A stretch of DNA of 25,701 nucleotides from JBJENW01 sp051880395 (lineage in GTDB: Bacteria > Bacillota > Clostridia > Lachnospirales > Lachnospiraceae), in NCBI GenBank assembly GCA_051880395.1, contig JBJENW010000030.1, positions 1-25,701 on the forward strand, in the 5' to 3' direction. Position 1 is the stretch's first letter, and every line of letters begins with the position of its first letter. A program made the translations under genes and the position numbers. The notes under the pieces were generated by a model that was given only the letters and a program-made list of their open reading frames with translations, did not search any database and was not told the DNA's origin. Shown piece after piece: positions 16,690 through 24,361 of the stretch.

Positions 16690-17598
16690 ATGGCAGATTT
16701 TATCAATACCATATTTAACGGTCTAAGCCTAAGTTCCATCTACCTTTTGGTAGCACTTGGGTTGTCAGTTACCTTTGGTTTGATGGGTGTCATCAATATG
16801 GCGCATGGAGAGTTCGTAATGATCGGCGCATATATGACATATATTATGCAGCAGATTTTTATTTCTATGTTTGGAAAGAGTGGAAGTGCGTATTATCTCG
16901 CAGCAATTCCATTTGCATTTATCGTCACATTTTTATTGGGATGTCTGATGGAAAAGACATTGATTAGCCGTTTATACGGAAGAAAGATGGATAGTTTACT
17001 GGCGACGTGGGGAATCAGTTTGATCTTACAACAGGCGGCTCGCTCCATCTTCGGTTCACAGGGTGTAAATGTCAATGCACCGGATTTCTTGAAGAGCGGA
17101 ATCAAGCTTGGCGGAAATACCTTTGCTTATAACCGTTTATTTATTATCGCAATGGTTGCGGTTTGTCTGGCTGTTGTCTGGTTTATCCAGAATAAGACAC
17201 CGTTTGGTGCTCAGATGCGTGCGACTATGCAGAACCGTCCAATGGCACAGTGTATGGGAATCAATACGAAAAAAGTAGATTGTCTGACCTTTGCACTTGG
17301 TTCCGGTTTAGCTGGTGTGGCAGGATGTTCCATTGCACTTTTGGGTTCTGTCGATTCAACAGTAGGACAGAACTATATCGTGTATTCCTTCATGACCGTC
17401 GTATTAGGTGGTGTCGGAAATATGCTCGGAACGATCATTGGAGCGGTGATCATCGGATTTTCAAGTATTATTGTGGAAGCATATCAGAGTGCATCGATTG
17501 CGCGTGCGATCGTGTTACTGATCATTATCGTATTTTTACAGTTTAAGCCAAAAGGACTGTTTACCGTACGCAGCCGTAGTTTGGACGAACAGGAGTAA
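16690..17598 (+). CDS. urtB: Urea ABC transporter permease UrtB
   Basis: 302 residues. ATG 16690 is preferred over the upstream in-frame GTG 16681, which lies inside the ribosome site AAAGGAGGTG. A LivH/UrtB-type permease with about eight hydrophobic segments; the family signature GVINMAHGEFVMIGAY is near residues 32-47, and GVGNMLGTIIGAVIIGF lies in the C-terminal half. Pairs with UrtC to form the membrane channel. Its stop is 15 bases before the urtC start. Confidence 0.94.
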   Translation: MADFINTIFNGLSLSSIYLLVALGLSVTFGLMGVINMAHGEFVMIGAYMTYIMQQIFISMFGKSGSAYYLAAIPFAFIVTFLLGCLMEKTLISRLYGRKMDSLLATWGISLILQQAARSIFGSQGVNVNAPDFLKSGIKLGGNTFAYNRLFIIAMVAVCLAVVWFIQNKTPFGAQMRATMQNRPMAQCMGINTKKVDCLTFALGSGLAGVAGCSIALLGSVDSTVGQNYIVYSFMTVVLGGVGNMLGTIIGAVIIGFSSIIVEAYQSASIARAIVLLIIIVFLQFKPKGLFTVRSRSLDEQE

Positions 17599-17613
17599 GG
17601 AGGTGTTTGGAAT

Positions 17614-18699
17614 ATGAAGAAACAATTGAATTTAAAAGGAAAAGGCGGACATCTTTGTTTTTTAATTATCGTTGTATTATTGGCATGCAGCCCGTTTCTC
17701 GTTTCCTCGACCTCATTGGTACAGTTCCTCGGAAAATGTATGTGTTATTCGATCGTAGCGATCGCACTGGATCTGATCTGGGGTTATACCGGAATGCTGA
17801 GTCTGGGACATGGAATTTACTTCTGTCTGGGCGGTTATGCAATGGCGATGTATCTGCGTCTGCGTGACAATGGAGGTACCCTGACAGAATTTATGCAGAC
17901 TGGTGGATTGAAAGAGCTTCCGGGCTTCTGGAAACCGTTTTTACATGCGCCTCTGGCAATGATTCTGATTCTTGTTGTGCCGGGAGTTCTGGCCGCAGTA
18001 TTAGGATTTTTCGTATTCCGAAGCAGAATCAAAGGTGTATATTTTTCGATCATTACACAGGCACTGACGTGGGCAGCGTATTCGTTTTTTATCGCAAATT
18101 CAAAATATACAGGCGGAAACAACGGAATCACGGATTTTACATCCCTCTTCGGAAGCACTCGTGGACCGGCACACCGGGGAAATCTGTTAGCACTGTTTTT
18201 CGTCACGCTTGTCGTGTTAGTCATTGTCTATATTCTGGCAAGTTTTCTTGTAAAAAGTAAATTCGGAAAACTTTTGATTGCCATCCGTGACGGAGAAAAC
18301 AGAACGTATTTTTCCGGATACTGTGTCAATAATTACAAAAACTTTATCTATACCCTGTCAGCCATTTTGACAGCCGTCGGCGGCGCGTTGTTTGTCAATT
18401 TCAACGGAAGCATCACACCGTCACAGATGACGATCGCGTATTCAATCACCATGGTTATCTGGGTAGCAGTCGGTGGACGTGGAACGATCATCGGACCGGT
18501 TATCGGAGCCTTTTTCATCAATCTGTGTGAGTACAATCTGAGTTCCGGTTCCCTGGCAGATATCTGGCAGTATATTATCGGTATTATTTTCTGCGTCACG
18601 ATTCTTTTCTTTAAAGGAGGAATTGTTGGAATTGTCAGAGATCAGATACCGGCGCTGCTTCGCAAAAGACAGGCGAAAAATACAAAGGAGGCGGCATAA
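17614..18699 (+). CDS. urtC: Urea ABC transporter permease UrtC
   Basis: 361 residues, ATG preceded by AAGGAGGTG. A LivM/UrtC-type permease with multiple membrane segments and the signature GMLSLGHGIYFCLGGYAMAM near 68-87, plus GGRGTIIGPVIGAF near the end. Residues ~85-105 (LRDNGGTLTEFMQTGGLKEL) are the extra extracellular loop typical of UrtC compared with LivM. The tail is basic and cytoplasmic. It is followed after two bases by urtD. Confidence 0.94.
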   Translation: MKKQLNLKGKGGHLCFLIIVVLLACSPFLVSSTSLVQFLGKCMCYSIVAIALDLIWGYTGMLSLGHGIYFCLGGYAMAMYLRLRDNGGTLTEFMQTGGLKELPGFWKPFLHAPLAMILILVVPGVLAAVLGFFVFRSRIKGVYFSIITQALTWAAYSFFIANSKYTGGNNGITDFTSLFGSTRGPAHRGNLLALFFVTLVVLVIVYILASFLVKSKFGKLLIAIRDGENRTYFSGYCVNNYKNFIYTLSAILTAVGGALFVNFNGSITPSQMTIAYSITMVIWVAVGGRGTIIGPVIGAFFINLCEYNLSSGSLADIWQYIIGIIFCVTILFFKGGIVGIVRDQIPALLRKRQAKNTKEAA

Positions 18700-18701
18700 G
18701 T

Positions 18702-19487
18702 ATGGAAAAAAAACAGGAAGATGTATTACAGATCAAACATATTTCCGTTGTATTTGATGGATTTAAAGCGCTGACCGATGTGGATATCAATGTGAAACGT
18801 CATTCGATTCACTTTTTTATCGGACCAAACGGTGCCGGAAAGACGACACTTTTGGATATTATCTGTGCAAAGACAAAACCGACCTCCGGTACGGTTCACT
18901 TTTTCCCGGAAGGCCGCGACAGCGTTCGGCTGACGGGTATGCGCGAATATAAGATCGTAAACGAGGGCGTGGGTCGAAAATTCCAGGTCCCATCCGTATT
19001 CGTGGAACTGACGGTTTTGGAAAATATGATTGTTTCTTTAAAAGGGCATAAAGGTGTCTGGCAGAGCATTTTTTATAAACTTTCTACAGAAGAAAGAGAC
19101 CAGATCATGGATGTATTAAAGAAAGTAGGTCTGGAAGATCATTTGGATGAAAAGGCTGGTTCCCTTGCACATGGACAGAAACAGTGGTTGGAGATCGCCA
19201 TGCAGCTGGTGCAGAAACCCGAGGTCATCATGCTTGACGAGCCGGCAGCCGGTATGGGAAAACCGGAGACATTTAAGACAGGAGAACTGTTAAAAGAGAT
19301 CAAAAAAGAATGTACGATCATCGTTGTAGAGCACGATATGGATTTTGTAAAACAGATTGCAGATACAGTGACTGTGCTGCATGAAGGAAAAGTTTTAATG
19401 GAAGGAAATGTGACAGAAGTTCTGGCAGATAAAACGGTTCAGGCTGTCTACCTTGGCAGAGGAGGTGAGCGCAATGCTGACAATTAA
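18702..19487 (+). CDS. urtD: Urea ABC transporter ATP-binding protein UrtD
   Basis: 261 residues. Walker A is FIGPNGAGKTTL (~38-49). The signature is LAHGQKQWLEIAM, the LS/AHGQKQWLEI form specific to UrtD, in place of LSGGQ. Walker B is VIMLDEPAAGM, and the switch His lies in VVEHDMDFV. It drives transport together with UrtE. AAAGGAGG lies at the end of urtC; the urtE start lies 14 bases inside this gene. Confidence 0.95.
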   Translation: MEKKQEDVLQIKHISVVFDGFKALTDVDINVKRHSIHFFIGPNGAGKTTLLDIICAKTKPTSGTVHFFPEGRDSVRLTGMREYKIVNEGVGRKFQVPSVFVELTVLENMIVSLKGHKGVWQSIFYKLSTEERDQIMDVLKKVGLEDHLDEKAGSLAHGQKQWLEIAMQLVQKPEVIMLDEPAAGMGKPETFKTGELLKEIKKECTIIVVEHDMDFVKQIADTVTVLHEGKVLMEGNVTEVLADKTVQAVYLGRGGERNADN

Positions 19488-20166
19488 AAATCTGGACGCC
19501 TGCTACGGCGAAAGTACGGTCATTCCGGGGTTGAATCTGGAAGTGCCGGATCAAAAAATTGTTTGTCTCATCGGTCGAAACGGTGTAGGGAAAAGTACCA
19601 CACTAAAGAGTATCATGGGACTGGTCAATACACCGTCCGGCAGCATCACACTCGATGGGACGGAATTGATGAAAATGTCCACTTATGACCGTGTAAAGCA
19701 GGGAATCGGCTATGTGCCACAGGGACGAGACATTTTTCCGCAGATGACGGTACAGGAAAATCTGGAGCTGGGGCTTCGGGCAAACGGAATCAAAGAAGAG
19801 GTACCGGATTATATCTATGAACTGTTTCCGATTCTGCCGACCTTTGCAAAAAGAAAAGGCGGTGACCTGTCCGGTGGACAGCAGCAGCAGTTAGCAATTG
19901 CGCGTGCGCTGGTTCTGAAACCAAAGATTTTGATCTTAGACGAGCCGACGGAGGGAATTCAGCCTTCCATTATTCAAGATATCGGTGTGGCGATCCGAAA
20001 AGTCAATCAGGAATTGGGAATTACCGTTTTAATTGTAGAGCAATATCTTGATTTTGTGCTTGGAATTTCCGATTATTTATATATAATGGAAAAAGGTAGC
20101 ATCGTCAAAGAGGGTGCGACAGCAGAGATTCCAGCAGAAGAAGCACAGAGAATCATGACAGAATAA
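19474..20166 (+). CDS. urtE: Urea ABC transporter ATP-binding protein UrtE
   Basis: 230 residues from ATG 19474, chosen because AGAGGAGGTGAG precedes it; the frame extends to a TTG at 19453 with no ribosome site. Overlaps urtD by 14 bases. Walker A is LIGRNGVGKSTTL, signature LSGGQQQQLAIARAL, and Walker B ILILDEPTEGIQPSII, the last in the LivF/UrtE form. It completes the five-subunit transporter. Confidence 0.95.
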   Translation: MLTIKNLDACYGESTVIPGLNLEVPDQKIVCLIGRNGVGKSTTLKSIMGLVNTPSGSITLDGTELMKMSTYDRVKQGIGYVPQGRDIFPQMTVQENLELGLRANGIKEEVPDYIYELFPILPTFAKRKGGDLSGGQQQQLAIARALVLKPKILILDEPTEGIQPSIIQDIGVAIRKVNQELGITVLIVEQYLDFVLGISDYLYIMEKGSIVKEGATAEIPAEEAQRIMTE

Positions 20167-20196
20167 ACAAAGAGTCTCTGCAGAATGGAGGCACAC

Positions 20197-21291
20197 ATGG
20201 ATACGAGAATCGCAGATTCCATTCTGGTGGTAGATGACAGTCCGGAGCAGATTCGTTATGTGACAGAGATTTTAAAGCCGGAGGGTTGCAGGGTGTATGC
20301 AGCGACAAGTTGCAGTGCGGCAATGAAAATCTTAGAAAAACAGATTCCGGATCTGCTCCTTTTAGATATTGTTATGCCGGAAATGGATGGATTTACATTT
20401 TGCAGAAAATTGAAGTCAGAGGAACGAACCGCAGATATACCAGTGATTTTTGCAACCGCATATACAGACAAAGAATACATCGGAAAAAGTTTTGCGGTGG
20501 GTGGCAGCGATTATGTGGTGAAGCCGTTTATCCGGGAGGAATTGTTAGAGCGGGTAAAGGTGCGGATTCGCCTGTCACAAAAACGGCGGGAATTACAAAA
20601 AGCATATGATGAACTAGATAAGTTCTGTTATACGGTCTCTCACGATATCCGGTCACCGCTTTATGTGATTCAGCAGTTATCCGGTATTTTAACACAGGAA
20701 CTAGAAGCAGAGAATACAAAAGAGTGTAAAAAAATCTGTGGGATGTTGAACCAGAAGGCGCATCAGGCAGCGATTATGACGGAGGGATTACATCGCTTTT
20801 CCAAGCTATTTTATGAACCTTTGCAAAAGCAGATGGTTGATATGGATACGATGTTTTCTGAAATCTATGAGGAGCTCATGATGCTTGAAAATAATCGGGA
20901 GATTATCTGGGAAAAAGAAAAACTGCCACCGATCTCCGGAGACCCGGCTTTGCTGCATGCTGCAGTACAAAATGTGCTGAGTAATGCGATCAAATTTACC
21001 CAGCATAAGCAGCAGGCAGAAATTCATGTGAGCGCAGAGACGATCGGTGAGCACATAAGGTATACCGTTACTGATAACGGAATCGGACTTGACCCCGCAA
21101 AAACGGAAGAGGTTTTTACGGTATTTCGGCGATTAAACGGGGAAGGGGAATACGAAGGCGAAGGAATCGGACTAGCTAGTACCAGAAGGATCATACGGCG
21201 GCATGGCGGTGATGTCACAATCGACTCGAAACCGGGAGAGGGAACAGCGGTACATATATTTCTTCCGGTATCAGAGACTGGTGGAAAATGA
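20197..21291 (+). CDS. Soluble REC-histidine kinase (receiver first, no sensor domain)
   Basis: 364 residues from ATG 20197; TGGAGG at 20186-20191 overlaps the alternative upstream ATG at 20185 and is its ribosome site. Receiver 1-120 with ILVVDDSPEQ, Asp57 in LLLLDIVMPEMDG, and Lys in YVVKPF. A short coiled linker (QKRRELQKAYDELDKF) leads to HisKA with YTVSHDIRSPL (His149). The ATPase domain has NVLSNAIKF, DNGIGLD and GEGIGLAS. There are no membrane segments and no sensory domain, so its input must come through its own receiver. It is in the urt operon, 30 bases after urtE, suggesting that it relays phosphate from another kinase or follows transporter activity. Partners are unknown. Confidence 0.9.
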   Translation: MDTRIADSILVVDDSPEQIRYVTEILKPEGCRVYAATSCSAAMKILEKQIPDLLLLDIVMPEMDGFTFCRKLKSEERTADIPVIFATAYTDKEYIGKSFAVGGSDYVVKPFIREELLERVKVRIRLSQKRRELQKAYDELDKFCYTVSHDIRSPLYVIQQLSGILTQELEAENTKECKKICGMLNQKAHQAAIMTEGLHRFSKLFYEPLQKQMVDMDTMFSEIYEELMMLENNREIIWEKEKLPPISGDPALLHAAVQNVLSNAIKFTQHKQQAEIHVSAETIGEHIRYTVTDNGIGLDPAKTEEVFTVFRRLNGEGEYEGEGIGLASTRRIIRRHGGDVTIDSKPGEGTAVHIFLPVSETGGK

Positions 21292-21306
21292 GAGGAGATG
21301 TTTGAA

Positions 21307-21951
21307 ATGGAGCATTATATTATTACGATCGCGCGTGGATTTGGAAGCGGCGGAAAAGAAATCGGAAGCAAGGTGGCAGCAAAACTTGGCATTCCTTGTT
21401 ACGAGTCACAGATTCTAAAAATGGCATCGGATTTTAGCGGAATCAACGAATCCTTGTTTAACGAGGCGGACGAACGTCTTTTGCATCGGAGTAAATTTCT
21501 TGGCTATCTGAAAAAAGTGCCGTTTAATTCCATTGCACAGCCAAATACAAAAGAGTTTGTTTCAGATGTAAATCTGTTTAACATTCAAAGTAAGATCATC
21601 CGTCAGCTGGCACAGACCCAGTCTTGTGTGATCATCGGAAAATGTGCGGATTATGTCCTTCGGACATTTCCGAATGTAGTCAGTGTTTATATTGAGGCAC
21701 CGCGGGAAAACTGTGTGGAATCCATTATGAAGAAAATGGGTGTGAACGAAAAAGAAGCGAATCATCTGATCGAAAAAACAGACAGATATCGCGCCAATTA
21801 TTATCAGTATTATACAGGAGGAAATGATTGGAGAAATCCTGTTAATTATGATATGACATTAAACAGTGCCAGAGTTGGCAGAGATCGGTGTGTGGATGTC
21901 ATCATCGACTACACGAAGAAAAAATTAGATATTGCTTTACCAGTCTTTTAA
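21307..21951 (+). CDS. Cytidylate-kinase-like P-loop protein
   Basis: 214 residues from ATG 21307, 9 bases after AGGAG; the ATG at 21298 touches that site and is less likely. Near the N-terminus is IARGFGSGGKEIG, a P-loop of the type in the Cytidylate_kin2 (CK2-like) group, followed by VIIGKCADYVL and the Arg/Lys-rich lid NDWRNPVNYDMTLNSA. These proteins are common in clostridia. They are probably nucleoside-monophosphate kinases or regulators, but their true substrate is not established; the housekeeping cmk is usually a different protein. Last gene before the terminator at 21958, so probably in the urt transcript. Confidence 0.85.
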   Translation: MEHYIITIARGFGSGGKEIGSKVAAKLGIPCYESQILKMASDFSGINESLFNEADERLLHRSKFLGYLKKVPFNSIAQPNTKEFVSDVNLFNIQSKIIRQLAQTQSCVIIGKCADYVLRTFPNVVSVYIEAPRENCVESIMKKMGVNEKEANHLIEKTDRYRANYYQYYTGGNDWRNPVNYDMTLNSARVGRDRCVDVIIDYTKKKLDIALPVF

Positions 21952-21957
21952 CAAGAA

Positions 21958-21991
21958 CCCGTCAGATGAATATTTCTGACGGGCTTTTTTT
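21958..21991 (+). terminator. Terminator of the urt operon
   Basis: CCCGTCAGA (21958-21966) pairs perfectly with TCTGACGGG (21975-21983) around an 8-base loop, followed by a C and seven T. Placed 7 bases after the last stop codon. Confidence 0.93.
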
Positions 21992-22087
21992 GCGTAAAAA
22001 TAAAAAAGGCATTTGGGTCGAAATTTTTTTCTTTTTTAAGTTTTGACGTCCGGTTTTCGTGAAAAGCAAGGGGTTTTAAAAACCGTA

Positions 22088-22116
22088 TTTACAAAATAAA
22101 ACAGGCGTGGTATGCT
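22088..22116 (+). promoter_or_regulatory. aspA promoter
   Basis: TTTACA (22088-22093) and TATGCT (22111-22116) with exactly 17 bases between. Two palindromes lie upstream: TTTTC-GT-GAAAA (22054-22065) and GGTTTT-A-AAAACC (22072-22084), the second ending 3 bases before the -35. The long in-frame ATG at 22112 lies within this -10, so it cannot be the start of the protein made from this promoter. Confidence 0.6.
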
Positions 22117-22228
22117 CACCATCGTTGAAGCGAGCGGTCAGATGAATGCAAAAAAGAATATGCATAAATATACAAAACAGACCGTCAAAAAAGAAAAAGA
22201 AAAAATGCAAAATGGGAGGCAATCAACA

Positions 22229-23644
22229 ATGTGGAACAGATCACGTATGGAATCAGATTCAATCGGAACAATGGAGGTACCGGAGGATGCTTATTATGGA
22301 GTACAGGCACTGAGGGCAAAGCAGAATTTCCCGATCACAGGAAATGCGCTGCATCCAGTGTTCATTCGAAATTTGGCAACCATCAAAAAGGCGGCAGCGA
22401 TTGCCAACCGTAATGCAAAAGAATTAGATGCCGATGTGGCAGAAGCGATCATTCGTGCCAGTGAGGAAGTAATGAAAGGTCGTTTCCAGGACGCATTTAT
22501 CGTCGATGCCATTCAGGGCGGAGCAGGAACCAGTGCAAATATGAACATGAATGAGGTCGTAGCAAACCGTGCCAACGAGATGCTTGGCGGAGTGAAAGGA
22601 ACGTATAACCGCGTTCATCCAAACGACCATGTCAATATGGCACAGTCCACAAACGATGTCATTCCGACATCCGGAAAGTTGACCGTATTAGATTTATTAA
22701 AACCGCTGCTTGCAGAATTAAATCGTCTGGAGTTGGCATTGAAAATGAAAGCAACCGAATTTGACGGTGTGATCAAAATGGGACGGACGCAGCTGCAGGA
22801 TGCAGTGCCGATGCGGCTTGGTCAGACCTTTCACGGATATGCGAGCATGATCGCGCGGGATAAAAAGAGGATTGAGAAAGTAAGCAGCGAGATGCTTACG
22901 ATTAATTTAGGAGCGACAGCGATTGGAACAGCGATCAATACATCCGCTTCGTATTTTCAGAATGTGGTTCCGATCTTAGCACGTCTGACCGGCTACTCCT
23001 TAAAACAGGCAGAAGATTTATTCGATGCAACAGAAAACTTAGATGGATTTGTTGCAGTGTCCGGAGCATTAAAAACCTGTGCGGTTGATTTGTCAAAGAT
23101 GTGCAACGATCTGCGTCTGCTTTCTTCCGGTCCAAAGACAGGAATCGGAGAGATCAATCTTCCGGCAAAACAGAACGGTTCTTCCATCATGCCGGGAAAA
23201 GTCAATCCGGTCATTCCGGAAGTTGTAAGCCAAGTCGCATTCCATGTGATCGGACACGATACCACGATCACAATGGCAGCCGAAGCAGGACAGATGGAGC
23301 TGAATGCATTCGAGCCGGTTGTCTTCTACAATCTGTTTGAATCGATCACGACATTGACGCAGGCAGTCGGAACGCTGATCGATAACTGTATCAATGGAAT
23401 CACAGCAAATAAAACGTACTGCGAGGAAGAAGTAGAAAAAAGTGCCGGAATCGCAACAGCGCTTTGTCCATATCTTGGTTATAAAAAATCAGCTGAGATC
23501 GCAAAAACAGCGCTCAGAACCGGAAAAACCGTTCGCCAGATCGTATTAGACGAGCGTCTGATGACAGAAAGCGAGCTGAAAGAAGTATTAAATCCATATG
23601 CATTGACTTCAAATGAATCAGACGAAGTGAAACAGGCAATATAA
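22229..23644 (+). CDS. aspA: Aspartate ammonia-lyase
   Basis: 471 residues from ATG 22229, chosen for GGGAGG 9 bases upstream; the frame runs back to 22112 but that lies in the promoter. Member of the fumarase/aspartase superfamily. It catalyses aspartate to fumarate plus ammonia in the cytoplasm as a homotetramer. Motifs: GTMEVPEDAYYG, GAGTSANMNMNEV, HPNDHVNMAQSTND, GRTQLQDA and the flexible signature loop GSSIMPGKVNPVIPE, with the catalytic serine of the family at about residue 318. PEVVSQVAFHVIG after the loop favours aspartase over class II fumarase. Monocistronic between its promoter and a strong terminator. Confidence 0.93.
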   Translation: MWNRSRMESDSIGTMEVPEDAYYGVQALRAKQNFPITGNALHPVFIRNLATIKKAAAIANRNAKELDADVAEAIIRASEEVMKGRFQDAFIVDAIQGGAGTSANMNMNEVVANRANEMLGGVKGTYNRVHPNDHVNMAQSTNDVIPTSGKLTVLDLLKPLLAELNRLELALKMKATEFDGVIKMGRTQLQDAVPMRLGQTFHGYASMIARDKKRIEKVSSEMLTINLGATAIGTAINTSASYFQNVVPILARLTGYSLKQAEDLFDATENLDGFVAVSGALKTCAVDLSKMCNDLRLLSSGPKTGIGEINLPAKQNGSSIMPGKVNPVIPEVVSQVAFHVIGHDTTITMAAEAGQMELNAFEPVVFYNLFESITTLTQAVGTLIDNCINGITANKTYCEEEVEKSAGIATALCPYLGYKKSAEIAKTALRTGKTVRQIVLDERLMTESELKEVLNPYALTSNESDEVKQAI

Positions 23645-23698
23645 AGTATTTTTCAATTTGGATTCCCGTGGAAAAAAACGTCCATATAGAAAACCATC

Positions 23699-23744
23699 AA
23701 GGTTGCAATTTTTTTCATAAAAAATTGCAACCTTTTCTTTTTTC
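23699..23744 (+). terminator. aspA terminator
   Basis: A perfect 16-bp stem (23699-23714 with 23719-23734) around TCAT, followed by TTCTTTTTTC. Because the stem is A- and T-ended it can also work on the minus strand. The right arm contains GCAACC, which may double as a promoter element for the sigma gene. Confidence 0.92.
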
Positions 23745-23833
23745 GTTACACTATATAAGTGAAGGAAGAAATTCCGATTCAGGATATCCTTGAATTTTGC
23801 TGTTTTCATGAGACAGCGCACTGGAGGGAACAA

Positions 23834-24361
23834 ATGAGGCAAGAAGAACTTGAAACGTACATACACGACTATGGCAGGGATCTGTATTCGTTCTGCTGTT
23901 TTTTGACAAGAGACAGGCAAAAAGCAGATGATCTTTATCAGGATACATTTTTGAAGCTGATAGAAGAGAAAAAAAACATGGAAATCGAAAAAAATCCGAA
24001 AAGTTTTTTGATGGGAATTGCAGTCAATCTTTATCGCAATCAAAAACGAAAACTTGAGAATCGATTTCGAATCATAGGGGGACAGATATCGACTGATGAG
24101 TTGGAAGTCGACATTCCATCTGCAGATACAACGACGGAAGAACAGGTGATCAGACAGCAACAGTGCGAGCTGATCCGGCGGGAAGTAGAAACATTGCCGG
24201 ACCGCTATCGAATTCCGATTCTTCTATATTATATGGAAGAACAGTCCATTGAGCAGATAGCCAATATCGTAAAACTTCCACAGACAACGGTAAAAAGTCA
24301 CCTGCACAGAGCGAAAAAAATCCTAAAAAAGAAATTGGAGGAACACCATTATGAAAGATAA
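23834..24361 (+). CDS. ECF-type RNA polymerase sigma factor
   Basis: 175 residues from ATG 23834, placed by TGGAGGG 5 bases upstream; the frame extends to a GTG at 23759 without a ribosome site and in the promoter zone. Region 2 includes DLYSFCCFLTRDRQKADDL and YQDTFLKL, and FLMGIAVNLYRNQKRK closes it. Region 4 has LPDRYRIPILLYYME, SIEQIANIVKLPQTTVKSHL (helix-turn-helix) and a basic C-terminus. It directs RNA polymerase to a stress or envelope regulon. The downstream gene overlaps it by 11 bases and very probably encodes its anti-sigma. Confidence 0.92.
   Translation: MRQEELETYIHDYGRDLYSFCCFLTRDRQKADDLYQDTFLKLIEEKKNMEIEKNPKSFLMGIAVNLYRNQKRKLENRFRIIGGQISTDELEVDIPSADTTTEEQVIRQQQCELIRREVETLPDRYRIPILLYYMEEQSIEQIANIVKLPQTTVKSHLHRAKKILKKKLEEHHYER

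Noticed and set aside
22112..22228. 39-residue N-terminal extension of aspartate ammonia-lyase
   Set aside because: Its ATG lies in the -10 box and aspartases do not carry such a leader; GGGAGG points to 22229.
23618..24160. 180-codon open frame on the minus strand
   Set aside because: Antisense to the aspA end and the sigma gene, crosses a strong terminator, has no ribosome site, and has a composition typical of antisense shadow frames (rich in Phe, Leu, His, Cys).
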